From Giardia muris (taxonomy: Eukaryota; Fornicata; Diplomonadida; Hexamitidae), in assembly GCA_006247105.1 (NCBI GenBank), contig CM016925.1, forward strand, positions 1,426,001 to 1,490,000: 64,000 nt of DNA. The letters run 5' to 3'. Below the pieces are notes generated by a model. That model was given only the letters and a program-made list of their open reading frames with translations. It was not told the origin of the DNA and searched no databases. Positions 17,767 to 27,705 of this stretch are shown here, in pieces. Position numbers and translations under genes: made by a program. Positions within the stretch are counted from its first letter, which is position 1; the number at the start of each line of letters is the position of its first letter.

Positions 17767-20604
17767 ATGGCCAGCGATACAGAGACTGCACCACCCACTC
17801 CGCCAGGCGAAGATCACCCTCCCCAGGACGTTGCTCCTGGTCCCCAAGGAGCAGAGGCACCCCTCATCACTGGTGAAGGCGCATACAGCGAGGAGTACAC
17901 AACCCTCTGCACTGGATATCCCGAATCCGATTCCATTCGCCACGCGTGTATCGCCATCTTCGGACCGCAGTCGTCTGGCAAGTCGACCCTTCTCAACGAC
18001 CTCTTCGGGACCAGCTTCAGAATGCTGGACGGGAACAATGGCCAGAGGCAAATGACCAGAGGTATCACTGCTGGAATCATTCCCAGCATCGAATCTTCTC
18101 CAGCTCTGTTACTCTTCGATTGCGAGGGGTCCGAGAGCGGAGAGCGTCATAGGGAAGGTAATCAGAATATTGAGCACTATATAGGTTCCTTCGCAGCTGT
18201 CACTGCCGATATCCTCATTATCAACATACTGATGACAGATGTTGGTCGCAGTGTGGGTTCCTGTTCCAACCTCCTTGAGTCTATCTTCAAGGTCTACTTC
18301 AGACTCCGCAATGGCCAGAATGGCGCCTATCACAAGCTCAAGATCTTTATTGCTGTTCGTCGATACAATGGGGAGGGTGAGGAGAGTATGAGAGATGATC
18401 TCTCTAACAGTGTGCGTGAAATATACAAGAGCTCAGTACTTTCCGAGTTTTCCGAGTTCTGCGAAAGGTTCGACGACTTTATTGACCTCAAGTTCTGGTT
18501 TATCAGGGAGAAGTTTCGCGAAGACAGTGATGGGAATAGAAGAGAGTCGAGGCTCTACAAGGAGCAGTTGAGGAAAATTCGCACTCAGCTATCAGAACTG
18601 GCTGCCGAAGCTATTCGACAACCAGTCTCGAGCGGACGCCTACCTCTCACTCTTGCAGAGACCCCCGAGACATACAAATCGATTTGGGAAAGGATCTGCA
18701 ACGACGAGGACCTCAATATCCCGTCCATCCAAGAGGCTCTGAGCACCAAGAGGTGCATCGAAAAGGCTCAGGGGTGCACTGAGCAGTTCGATGCCGATCT
18801 CGAAGGCATCACACTCAATGTTCCCAACACTCTTCATGAGATCCTTGAACTGCGAATTGACGGCCTTGGCATTGCACAGAGGCTCATAGATGCCGGATCC
18901 AATGCCGTTCTATCCTTTAATGGACAAACGGAGGGCCACCTCGAGGGTCCAAGGATCGAACAACAGAGAGCCCTCTATCAATATATCAGTCCGTGCCTGA
19001 GGGATAAGGCCAACAGCATTGTGGATAGTGTTGTGGGCACGGCTATGCGCCTTGTGGACGAGGCGTCCCAAGATGCTAAGTCTCAAGTCCCTAACTTAGT
19101 CACAAATGGCACTCTCATGACGCTGAAGAACCTCCTCGAAGAAACAGATAAGATGCAGGCGACTCATCGTGACGGATTGAGGCTTGAGGTGCCTGAGCTA
19201 CTTCATAGACCGGCCTTCCCGTTCGACCAGTTCATGAGAAATAGAGTCTCTCAATGGCCGAATGATACCAGAGGAACTCTTGGCCTTTTCAACTCTATCT
19301 GCAGAGGCCTGTTGGTGTGGAGTGTCAAAGTAGCAGCTCCCTTTGGGGTGCTCTGTGATATCGAAGAGCATGTGTCGAGAGTTGAAAGGCGAGTCAACGA
19401 CCAAATGGATGCTGTTGCGGAGCACTTTGAAAAGATTCTAAAAGAACAGTTTTCCGAGTTCTCCCAGCAGCAGCTACGCGATTCGAAAGTCGACATTTCT
19501 TATGCTATCCGTGTGGGAGCAGATGTGACACGTGAGCTGAACGAAATCTACGGTACGTTAGTAAGAAGAGGGAACGAACAGCTGGAATCGCTCTGCAATG
19601 GACTGGACATATCTAGACGTGACATTGCATCATCTCTTCTGCAGCAGTACAGCACTATCGTTGGAGAAGACATAAGAGCCTCCATCTTGCAGAAGTTCAG
19701 GAGCAACGCGGATGGATCCATATTCGTCCATCTCTGGAGGTGTATGGAAGATAAGATTAAGTCTGCAAACTTTCCCACCAGGGGACAGATAGACGCTGAA
19801 TACAACAGAGTCAAAGATGGGCTCGAGACATACGTCAGGTCCTTTGGAACAATCGTGTTGAGTGACCACGTCTCCCAAAGACAAGTGACGATAGACCTCC
19901 ACAACGACATCCGCACTGAGATCGTGCTAGAGAAGATAAACCATATATGGATCCTGGGCTATAACCTGATGGTGCTCAGATTCGAGCTGATGAAGAGAAA
20001 TACCTCGGAGATCATCAAAAGGCTAAACGCTTCTTCGGACAAAAAGAGGGAAGATGCTACCAATAACAAACTGAAAATCAAGGATCTTGATGTTGAAATA
20101 GCTCAACTTCGGGATGAAGCATGGTCGGACACGAGGAGAGCCAGGAAAGAAGAGAAAGAGGCCACCAAAAAGCGAAAATGGGCGTGGCTGACTGCTCCAC
20201 TTATCGTTACTGCCATTTATTTCGCCAACTCTGCCTCTGATTGCGCTGATCGTGCCGCAGCGGCCAGGGATTGTGTCCAACGGGCGAATGAAAAGATCGT
20301 GAAGCTTCATGAGGATCACAAGGAGCTATATAGTGCAAATGATGCGTTAAACAGAGAATCAGATGAATTGAGAAACAGCGCTGGAGACCTTGAAAGTATC
20401 GTGACCGAACTGACGAATCTGTTTGAAGACGTGCTGACGAAGGCTGACGAGTTGGCAAGAGATGCAATGGACATGGGGGTCGAGAAGTTGGCGTTAGAAT
20501 CCGATGCGGAGAGACAGCAACTGAGAAAGAAGCTGAAAGAATTTATAGCTCGTTTTGAGGCCATAAGGGACCGAGTTGCACCTCCTCCGCATCCACCCGT
20601 GTGA
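17767..20604 (+). CDS. Large Sey1/RHD3/atlastin-like dynamin-superfamily GTPase (left arm)
   Basis: 945 residues. After a Pro-rich N-terminus (1-40), the GTPase domain has P-loop GPQSSGKS (66-73), switch I MTRGI (about 96-100) and switch II DCEG (118-121), followed by RRYN where the family has RD. FGPQSSGKSTLLNDLF closely follows the Sey1/RHD3 consensus. A long helical middle region follows. One clear hydrophobic segment, WLTAPLIVTAIYF, lies near 805-820, then a C-terminal coiled coil of about 120 residues. Sey1 and atlastins fuse ER membranes; a similar role is inferred. The single membrane segment and long coiled tail differ from the usual hairpin, and guanylate-binding-like relatives are an alternative. 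The right-arm copy is identical. Confidence 0.8.
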   Translation: MASDTETAPPTPPGEDHPPQDVAPGPQGAEAPLITGEGAYSEEYTTLCTGYPESDSIRHACIAIFGPQSSGKSTLLNDLFGTSFRMLDGNNGQRQMTRGITAGIIPSIESSPALLLFDCEGSESGERHREGNQNIEHYIGSFAAVTADILIINILMTDVGRSVGSCSNLLESIFKVYFRLRNGQNGAYHKLKIFIAVRRYNGEGEESMRDDLSNSVREIYKSSVLSEFSEFCERFDDFIDLKFWFIREKFREDSDGNRRESRLYKEQLRKIRTQLSELAAEAIRQPVSSGRLPLTLAETPETYKSIWERICNDEDLNIPSIQEALSTKRCIEKAQGCTEQFDADLEGITLNVPNTLHEILELRIDGLGIAQRLIDAGSNAVLSFNGQTEGHLEGPRIEQQRALYQYISPCLRDKANSIVDSVVGTAMRLVDEASQDAKSQVPNLVTNGTLMTLKNLLEETDKMQATHRDGLRLEVPELLHRPAFPFDQFMRNRVSQWPNDTRGTLGLFNSICRGLLVWSVKVAAPFGVLCDIEEHVSRVERRVNDQMDAVAEHFEKILKEQFSEFSQQQLRDSKVDISYAIRVGADVTRELNEIYGTLVRRGNEQLESLCNGLDISRRDIASSLLQQYSTIVGEDIRASILQKFRSNADGSIFVHLWRCMEDKIKSANFPTRGQIDAEYNRVKDGLETYVRSFGTIVLSDHVSQRQVTIDLHNDIRTEIVLEKINHIWILGYNLMVLRFELMKRNTSEIIKRLNASSDKKREDATNNKLKIKDLDVEIAQLRDEAWSDTRRARKEEKEATKKRKWAWLTAPLIVTAIYFANSASDCADRAAAARDCVQRANEKIVKLHEDHKELYSANDALNRESDELRNSAGDLESIVTELTNLFEDVLTKADELARDAMDMGVEKLALESDAERQQLRKKLKEFIARFEAIRDRVAPPPHPPV

Positions 20605-21236
20605 ATAGTCTTAATACTCCAGAGACCAAGAGATGCTCAGGAAGAAGCTCGCTTGACAAGGCGACTCCCCAGAAGAGCTTCTGCAAGATGCCTCAAATTG
20701 CAGCTACCATTGTGCGTATGTAACGATGCACGAAAGTCCGTGCGCAGCAAGACAGGGAGACTGGTGGAGCCAACTCGGGGCATGCATCCCGCATAGCCAG
20801 CTGTGGCCATCTCTCAGCTAGACATCGTGCAGGCTGTGGAACACTACGTGCCTAATGGGAATCCCAGATCTGATACGACGAAGACTCTCTCCTCTCAGAA
20901 CCAGTGATCACACTCCTCCTCGGTCCTGGATCCCGACGCTAATGGGGGAGAGAAGGCCTGGCCCACCTGTCATCTCCAGACTCTTTAGGGGATGAGGAGT
21001 GACTGTGTAGGATCCTCCGCCCCTCTCTAGAGAACGAGGAGAGGGGTCTCTAACTCCACTTCCCGTCCTGTGCTCATCCACCGGACTGATGGGAAGGACT
21101 CCCTCTCCTGGAGATCCTCTCCAGGCCTACTCGTTGAAGCCCTTGGGTCTCCACCCTCGGGGAGTTGAGAGCGTCCAGTCAGGCACTCCACATAGTTCGT
21201 TGATATCTAAGACAATGGGTGTAAGATATGAGAGTC
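20605..21236. other. Noncoding stretch between GTPase and RING gene ends (left arm)
   Basis: About 630 bp between the two convergent stops. No gene is visible. It includes copy A of the 66-bp element (20916-20981). Mirror copy: 24236-24867. Confidence 0.6.
20916..20981 (-). repeat. 66-bp dispersed element, copy A (left arm)
   Basis: Mirror copy of 24491-24556. It shares GGGCCAGGCCTTCT and the CCCATT..GTCGGG tail with the element just upstream of the ankyrin-NEK gene. No ankyrin gene follows it here, so it may be the leader of a lost gene. Confidence 0.55.
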
Positions 21237-23112
21237 CTAGAGGTGCACCTTGACAGTGCTCTCGATGGGAGTCCTGCAGAGCGGGCAGGTCTGGTTCATG
21301 ATCTGCTCTGCACAGGTGGAGCAGACGCAGAGGTGGTTGCAGGGCTGGAGGAGTGTGTCCTTCGGATTCCTGAGGCAGACAATGCAGCTACTCGATTGGA
21401 GGACGGCCCGGGACGTCGTGATGGTCTTCAGTGAGGTTGTCAGGTTCCTCTCGAGCTCGTCAGTCCTCTCCTGGAGGTGAGTGGTGAGCTCTGCGATCCT
21501 TCGACCGTGCTCCTGCCGTTCTGCGGCCACCTCGGCGTCTTTCTCCTCGATGCGCCGGTGTAGAGCTGCGATCTCTGCAGCGTTCGTCTTTCAGTCCTGC
21601 TGCTCAGTGAGCTGCCTGAGGAAGTTCAGCTCAGCAATGATGTTGGAGAATGCGTTCTCTACATGCTGGGCGTCGTCTCCAGAGAAGGCAGTGCTGAGTG
21701 CTTCTCGCACGGTCAGCAGCTTCCTCTGTGCAGCCGAGAGGTGACGTTCGACTCCCATTCCTGCTCCCGCGTCGTCTCGAAGAATGCGGACACAACACTG
21801 ACATCGAGTATGGTGACTGGCCTTCGAACCAACAGACTCTGCAATATCGAGGGCTGACTCGCCCTGGGAGTTCTCAAGGTCCGCCTCTTCCAGAAGGAGC
21901 TTCACGCATCCGATCTCCCCGTGCTGTGCGGCGAGCATCAGGGCTGTCCGACCCTCCTGGTCCTGCGTCCGGAGCTCCTGAGTTCGGAGAAGACGGACGA
22001 ACTCCACCTCGCCCCTCTCTGCGGCGTACATGAGTGCCGTCCGTCCATCCGTGTCCTTCCTTCCCGCTTCATCCAGATGGGCATGGAAGGCCTCCCGGTC
22101 TCCTGCGATGACGGCCTGGATGAGGGACGTGATGTCGACCGCAGGGGGAAGAAGCCGAAGGGCCAGGTTATCGGGGGAGTCCCGTTCTAGAAGAGCGGCA
22201 ACTTCCTTGCTGTTCCTGGGAAGCGCACGTGCAATGTGACCTGCTGTGTTGCCTTGGGAGTCACGAAGGCCGAGCTCGTACGGTTCAAGGAGAGCGACGA
22301 TGCCCGTACTTCCTCGGGCTGCGGCGAGCATCAGGGCAGATGTCCCCTTGGGCATTCCACTCGCCTCTTTGCTCGACTGGGGTCCAGTCTCGGAGAGGAG
22401 GAGTCGGACACAGTCTATGTGGCCACCGTGGGCTGCATACATCAGGGCCGTCCATCCCCGGTTGTCCTGCATTCTAACCTCTTTCTCGAGAAGGGGGATG
22501 CATCTAGAGTGGCCTTTCGCCACGGCTATCATGAGAGCGGTCGCTCCGGGAGGAAAGGCAACTTTTTTGTTGTGTAGGGTGATCTCACTGTTCTTTGTCG
22601 TTTTCATCCCCTCCTCGGACAGAAGGAGCCGAATGGAATCTATGCAGCCGTTGGAGGCGGCACACATCAGAGCTGTCGTCCCATTTGGACCTCGATACCC
22701 CGCATGGCTCACGTACTTCTTAACTCCCTCAACGTCTCCAACTGTTGCAAATGCTTGGAGGAAGGCTGGTCCTTTTGGCGGGGGAGGAGCACGTTCTGAG
22801 CCCTCATACTTGAGGAGCTGACGGACCCGGGAGCAGCCTCCTGTTCCCAGGCCACCATTCCCGTGCCCCTCGGAGTCCTCCAATCCTCGCTCGTGGGGAG
22901 GAGGGCTCGACGACCTCGGGGTGGTCGTGGCATGTTGGGAGCATGGGGGCGGTCCGGGAGGGAGTCCACTCCTTCCTCGTCCGCCTCTGAGAGGAGGAAG
23001 TAGTCTGTGCGGCCACACCATGCGGTCCGTCCACCTTCTTCCTTTCCCCGACCTCATCGAGATCGTCCTTCCCTCTCGATGTCTCCACCAAAGGAGTGAG
23101 GGATGTTTCCGA
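21237..23112 (-). pseudogene. Ankyrin-coiled coil-RING gene, decayed left copy
   Basis: Reading leftward, a damaged leader and first ankyrins (about 23112-22830) contain frameshifts: ankyrin phrases jump between frames. From about 22830 to 21594 the frame is intact, with ankyrin repeats of the TALM type and then a helical segment. A TGA at 21591-21593 interrupts the frame. In the same frame 20 codons further, a coiled coil and a RING domain (CIVCLRNPKDTLLQPCNHLC, then CSTCAEQ and CPLC) run to the stop at 21237. The RING part up to 21387 lies in the repeat arm and is identical to the intact gene at 23432-24235. The rest is clearly diverged. It is therefore a pseudogene, or at best expresses a truncated ankyrin protein. 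Confidence 0.75.
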
Positions 23113-23431
23113 GCCCCAGCTCCCTCTCCTCCGGTCCAAAAGGCCGACCCGCCATCTCGCATCCCCTCGACAACAGAGGGGCGTCCAGATCGATGCACCC
23201 GTCCCCGGGAAGCCAGTGGGCCCCTCTCTCCGTCTGGCACGGCTCTCGTCAGATCTCCTTCGTCCTTGAGAGGGGAACGGGTCCGACCCTCACCAGGGGG
23301 TTGGGGAGCTATAAGGGGAGACTGATGACCAGTGGGAGCTCATCCAGGGACGAGAGCACCCCGAGGAGAGCTGCGGGTATCCTGTCCTCGAAGTGGGAAG
23401 GACGAGGAAGGTGGAGACTTGATATTCAAAA
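23113..23431. other. Intergenic spacer between the two head-to-head ankyrin-RING genes
   Basis: About 320 bp in the unique centre of the inverted repeat. It ends with TTGATATTCAAAA directly before the ATG at 23432, which resembles the TTGATGCTCAAAA before the ankyrin-NEK ATG. On the other side, GGCTCGGAAACATCCC looks like the ruined version of the same leader. Nothing else is recognised. Confidence 0.55.
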
Positions 23432-24235
23432 ATGCCTGAGACGGCTTTGATGTGGACAGCCGAAAATGGAGACCTATGGGGCGTGTGGAGACACATCGGA
23501 GAGGCGGGAATACAGGATGAAGATGGTGATACGGCCCTGATGAAAGCTACCAACAATGGCCACGCCAAATGCATACCCCTGCTTGAGAGAGAGATCGGGA
23601 TGCAAAGCAACGATGGATGGACCGCACTGATGTTGGCTGCCCTTAATGGCCGCACAACTTGCGCCCGACTCCTCCTCCCTGAGGCCGGGAAGCAGACGAC
23701 GAAGGAATATACAATCACTTCAGATGGCGTTGTGGTGACTTTTCCTCCCGGAACAACTGCTCTCATGATGGCAGCCTGCAGGAACTATCCCGAGGTCGTC
23801 CGGCTTCTCATTCCTTATGAACAGGGATTGATTAATTCTAGTGGCTACGGGGCCCAATGGTATGCAACGAAGAGCCCATGGGTAGGAAGATTTTCCCAGG
23901 TCTGCAAGCTCCTTGAGAGAGAGGACATGCATCGCCTCCCTCCGCCACATAACCCCGGTGAAGTGCCTGGGCTCTGGGATCGTGTTAGCGAACTCACTGC
24001 CGAGAACGAGTATCTCAAGAAGAAACTCGCTTCACTCAGGAATTCAAATGAGGAGGTGGAGAATAGTATTTCAGATCCCCTGACCTGCATTGTCTGCCTC
24101 AGGAATCCGAAGGACACACTCCTCCAGCCCTGCAACCACCTCTGCGTCTGCTCCACCTGTGCAGAGCAGATCATGAACCAGACCTGCCCGCTCTGCAGGA
24201 CTCCCATCGAGAGCACTGTCAAGGTGCACCTCTAG
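23432..24235 (+). CDS. Ankyrin-repeat protein with C-terminal RING finger
   Basis: 267 residues. About five ankyrin repeats span 1-160, beginning MPETALMWTAENGDLWGVW. A short charged helical linker (ENEYLKKKLASLR) follows, then a C-terminal C3HC4 RING (about 217-262: C-x2-C, LQPCNHLCVCSTC, CPLCR). The RING is of the cIAP/MUL1 type, with C-terminal residues STVKVHL. This predicts an E3 ubiquitin ligase whose ankyrins select substrates; that role is inference from domain order. The ATG is directly preceded by ATTCAAAA. The last 150 bp (24085 on) belong to the right repeat arm and match the decayed left copy exactly, while everything upstream is different. Confidence 0.85.
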   Translation: MPETALMWTAENGDLWGVWRHIGEAGIQDEDGDTALMKATNNGHAKCIPLLEREIGMQSNDGWTALMLAALNGRTTCARLLLPEAGKQTTKEYTITSDGVVVTFPPGTTALMMAACRNYPEVVRLLIPYEQGLINSSGYGAQWYATKSPWVGRFSQVCKLLEREDMHRLPPPHNPGEVPGLWDRVSELTAENEYLKKKLASLRNSNEEVENSISDPLTCIVCLRNPKDTLLQPCNHLCVCSTCAEQIMNQTCPLCRTPIESTVKVHL

Positions 24236-24867
24236 GACTCTCATATCTTACACCCATTGTCTTAGATATCAACGAACTATGTGGAGTGCCTGACTGGACG
24301 CTCTCAACTCCCCGAGGGTGGAGACCCAAGGGCTTCAACGAGTAGGCCTGGAGAGGATCTCCAGGAGAGGGAGTCCTTCCCATCAGTCCGGTGGATGAGC
24401 ACAGGACGGGAAGTGGAGTTAGAGACCCCTCTCCTCGTTCTCTAGAGAGGGGCGGAGGATCCTACACAGTCACTCCTCATCCCCTAAAGAGTCTGGAGAT
24501 GACAGGTGGGCCAGGCCTTCTCTCCCCCATTAGCGTCGGGATCCAGGACCGAGGAGGAGTGTGATCACTGGTTCTGAGAGGAGAGAGTCTTCGTCGTATC
24601 AGATCTGGGATTCCCATTAGGCACGTAGTGTTCCACAGCCTGCACGATGTCTAGCTGAGAGATGGCCACAGCTGGCTATGCGGGATGCATGCCCCGAGTT
24701 GGCTCCACCAGTCTCCCTGTCTTGCTGCGCACGGACTTTCGTGCATCGTTACATACGCACAATGGTAGCTGCAATTTGAGGCATCTTGCAGAAGCTCTTC
24801 TGGGGAGTCGCCTTGTCAAGCGAGCTTCTTCCTGAGCATCTCTTGGTCTCTGGAGTATTAAGACTAT
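24236..24867. other. Noncoding stretch between RING gene and GTPase ends (right arm)
   Basis: Mirror of 20605-21236. No gene is visible between the two convergent stops. It holds copy A of the 66-bp element. Confidence 0.6.
24491..24556 (+). repeat. 66-bp dispersed element, copy A (right arm)
   Basis: It starts GTCTGGAGATGAC and contains GGGCCAGGCCTTCT and CCCATTAGCGTCGGG. It aligns by eye with 30934-30999 upstream of the ankyrin-NEK gene. Confidence 0.6.
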
Positions 24868-27705
24868 TCACACGGGTGGATGCGGAGGAGGTGCAACTCG
24901 GTCCCTTATGGCCTCAAAACGAGCTATAAATTCTTTCAGCTTCTTTCTCAGTTGCTGTCTCTCCGCATCGGATTCTAACGCCAACTTCTCGACCCCCATG
25001 TCCATTGCATCTCTTGCCAACTCGTCAGCCTTCGTCAGCACGTCTTCAAACAGATTCGTCAGTTCGGTCACGATACTTTCAAGGTCTCCAGCGCTGTTTC
25101 TCAATTCATCTGATTCTCTGTTTAACGCATCATTTGCACTATATAGCTCCTTGTGATCCTCATGAAGCTTCACGATCTTTTCATTCGCCCGTTGGACACA
25201 ATCCCTGGCCGCTGCGGCACGATCAGCGCAATCAGAGGCAGAGTTGGCGAAATAAATGGCAGTAACGATAAGTGGAGCAGTCAGCCACGCCCATTTTCGC
25301 TTTTTGGTGGCCTCTTTCTCTTCTTTCCTGGCTCTCCTCGTGTCCGACCATGCTTCATCCCGAAGTTGAGCTATTTCAACATCAAGATCCTTGATTTTCA
25401 GTTTGTTATTGGTAGCATCTTCCCTCTTTTTGTCCGAAGAAGCGTTTAGCCTTTTGATGATCTCCGAGGTATTTCTCTTCATCAGCTCGAATCTGAGCAC
25501 CATCAGGTTATAGCCCAGGATCCATATATGGTTTATCTTCTCTAGCACGATCTCAGTGCGGATGTCGTTGTGGAGGTCTATCGTCACTTGTCTTTGGGAG
25601 ACGTGGTCACTCAACACGATTGTTCCAAAGGACCTGACGTATGTCTCGAGCCCATCTTTGACTCTGTTGTATTCAGCGTCTATCTGTCCCCTGGTGGGAA
25701 AGTTTGCAGACTTAATCTTATCTTCCATACACCTCCAGAGATGGACGAATATGGATCCATCCGCGTTGCTCCTGAACTTCTGCAAGATGGAGGCTCTTAT
25801 GTCTTCTCCAACGATAGTGCTGTACTGCTGCAGAAGAGATGATGCAATGTCACGTCTAGATATGTCCAGTCCATTGCAGAGCGATTCCAGCTGTTCGTTC
25901 CCTCTTCTTACTAACGTACCGTAGATTTCGTTCAGCTCACGTGTCACATCTGCTCCCACACGGATAGCATAAGAAATGTCGACTTTCGAATCGCGTAGCT
26001 GCTGCTGGGAGAACTCGGAAAACTGTTCTTTTAGAATCTTTTCAAAGTGCTCCGCAACAGCATCCATTTGGTCGTTGACTCGCCTTTCAACTCTCGACAC
26101 ATGCTCTTCGATATCACAGAGCACCCCAAAGGGAGCTGCTACTTTGACACTCCACACCAACAGGCCTCTGCAGATAGAGTTGAAAAGGCCAAGAGTTCCT
26201 CTGGTATCATTCGGCCATTGAGAGACTCTATTTCTCATGAACTGGTCGAACGGGAAGGCCGGTCTATGAAGTAGCTCAGGCACCTCAAGCCTCAATCCGT
26301 CACGATGAGTCGCCTGCATCTTATCTGTTTCTTCGAGGAGGTTCTTCAGCGTCATGAGAGTGCCATTTGTGACTAAGTTAGGGACTTGAGACTTAGCATC
26401 TTGGGACGCCTCGTCCACAAGGCGCATAGCCGTGCCCACAACACTATCCACAATGCTGTTGGCCTTATCCCTCAGGCACGGACTGATATATTGATAGAGG
26501 GCTCTCTGTTGTTCGATCCTTGGACCCTCGAGGTGGCCCTCCGTTTGTCCATTAAAGGATAGAACGGCATTGGATCCGGCATCTATGAGCCTCTGTGCAA
26601 TGCCAAGGCCGTCAATTCGCAGTTCAAGGATCTCATGAAGAGTGTTGGGAACATTGAGTGTGATGCCTTCGAGATCGGCATCGAACTGCTCAGTGCACCC
26701 CTGAGCCTTTTCGATGCACCTCTTGGTGCTCAGAGCCTCTTGGATGGACGGGATATTGAGGTCCTCGTCGTTGCAGATCCTTTCCCAAATCGATTTGTAT
26801 GTCTCGGGGGTCTCTGCAAGAGTGAGAGGTAGGCGTCCGCTCGAGACTGGTTGTCGAATAGCTTCGGCAGCCAGTTCTGATAGCTGAGTGCGAATTTTCC
26901 TCAACTGCTCCTTGTAGAGCCTCGACTCTCTTCTATTCCCATCACTGTCTTCGCGAAACTTCTCCCTGATAAACCAGAACTTGAGGTCAATAAAGTCGTC
27001 GAACCTTTCGCAGAACTCGGAAAACTCGGAAAGTACTGAGCTCTTGTATATTTCACGCACACTGTTAGAGAGATCATCTCTCATACTCTCCTCACCCTCC
27101 CCATTGTATCGACGAACAGCAATAAAGATCTTGAGCTTGTGATAGGCGCCATTCTGGCCATTGCGGAGTCTGAAGTAGACCTTGAAGATAGACTCAAGGA
27201 GGTTGGAACAGGAACCCACACTGCGACCAACATCTGTCATCAGTATGTTGATAATGAGGATATCGGCAGTGACAGCTGCGAAGGAACCTATATAGTGCTC
27301 AATATTCTGATTACCTTCCCTATGACGCTCTCCGCTCTCGGACCCCTCGCAATCGAAGAGTAACAGAGCTGGAGAAGATTCGATGCTGGGAATGATTCCA
27401 GCAGTGATACCTCTGGTCATTTGCCTCTGGCCATTGTTCCCGTCCAGCATTCTGAAGCTGGTCCCGAAGAGGTCGTTGAGAAGGGTCGACTTGCCAGACG
27501 ACTGCGGTCCGAAGATGGCGATACACGCGTGGCGAATGGAATCGGATTCGGGATATCCAGTGCAGAGGGTTGTGTACTCCTCGCTGTATGCGCCTTCACC
27601 AGTGATGAGGGGTGCCTCTGCTCCTTGGGGACCAGGAGCAACGTCCTGGGGAGGGTGATCTTCGCCTGGCGGAGTGGGTGGTGCAGTCTCTGTATCGCTG
27701 GCCAT
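24868..27705 (-). CDS. Large Sey1/RHD3/atlastin-like dynamin-superfamily GTPase (right arm)
   Basis: 945 residues, identical to the protein of 17767-20604 in every position. P-loop GPQSSGKS, switch II DCEG, one hydrophobic segment near 805-820 and the coiled-coil tail are all as described there. The start at 27705 is preceded on the minus strand by the same run AATAAAGAGAAAATATAATA. Two identical copies 4 kb apart on opposite strands imply very recent duplication or continuing gene conversion. The stop overlaps GTGTGAAT, one base off the AGTRAAY poly(A) signal. Confidence 0.8.
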   Translation of the reverse strand: MASDTETAPPTPPGEDHPPQDVAPGPQGAEAPLITGEGAYSEEYTTLCTGYPESDSIRHACIAIFGPQSSGKSTLLNDLFGTSFRMLDGNNGQRQMTRGITAGIIPSIESSPALLLFDCEGSESGERHREGNQNIEHYIGSFAAVTADILIINILMTDVGRSVGSCSNLLESIFKVYFRLRNGQNGAYHKLKIFIAVRRYNGEGEESMRDDLSNSVREIYKSSVLSEFSEFCERFDDFIDLKFWFIREKFREDSDGNRRESRLYKEQLRKIRTQLSELAAEAIRQPVSSGRLPLTLAETPETYKSIWERICNDEDLNIPSIQEALSTKRCIEKAQGCTEQFDADLEGITLNVPNTLHEILELRIDGLGIAQRLIDAGSNAVLSFNGQTEGHLEGPRIEQQRALYQYISPCLRDKANSIVDSVVGTAMRLVDEASQDAKSQVPNLVTNGTLMTLKNLLEETDKMQATHRDGLRLEVPELLHRPAFPFDQFMRNRVSQWPNDTRGTLGLFNSICRGLLVWSVKVAAPFGVLCDIEEHVSRVERRVNDQMDAVAEHFEKILKEQFSEFSQQQLRDSKVDISYAIRVGADVTRELNEIYGTLVRRGNEQLESLCNGLDISRRDIASSLLQQYSTIVGEDIRASILQKFRSNADGSIFVHLWRCMEDKIKSANFPTRGQIDAEYNRVKDGLETYVRSFGTIVLSDHVSQRQVTIDLHNDIRTEIVLEKINHIWILGYNLMVLRFELMKRNTSEIIKRLNASSDKKREDATNNKLKIKDLDVEIAQLRDEAWSDTRRARKEEKEATKKRKWAWLTAPLIVTAIYFANSASDCADRAAAARDCVQRANEKIVKLHEDHKELYSANDALNRESDELRNSAGDLESIVTELTNLFEDVLTKADELARDAMDMGVEKLALESDAERQQLRKKLKEFIARFEAIRDRVAPPPHPPV

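Larger units (their letters stand above)
11321..21387. repeat. Left arm of 10-kb inverted repeat
   Basis: This arm is the reverse complement of 24085-34151 under x + y = 45472. Apart from a cluster of substitutions in the kinase domain (about 11540-12000), I see identity wherever I compared genes, noncoding parts and incidental frames. The inner end is at AATGCAG (21387), within RING codons. The outer end is at TGGCTGG (11321), within kinase codons. Confidence 0.95.
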
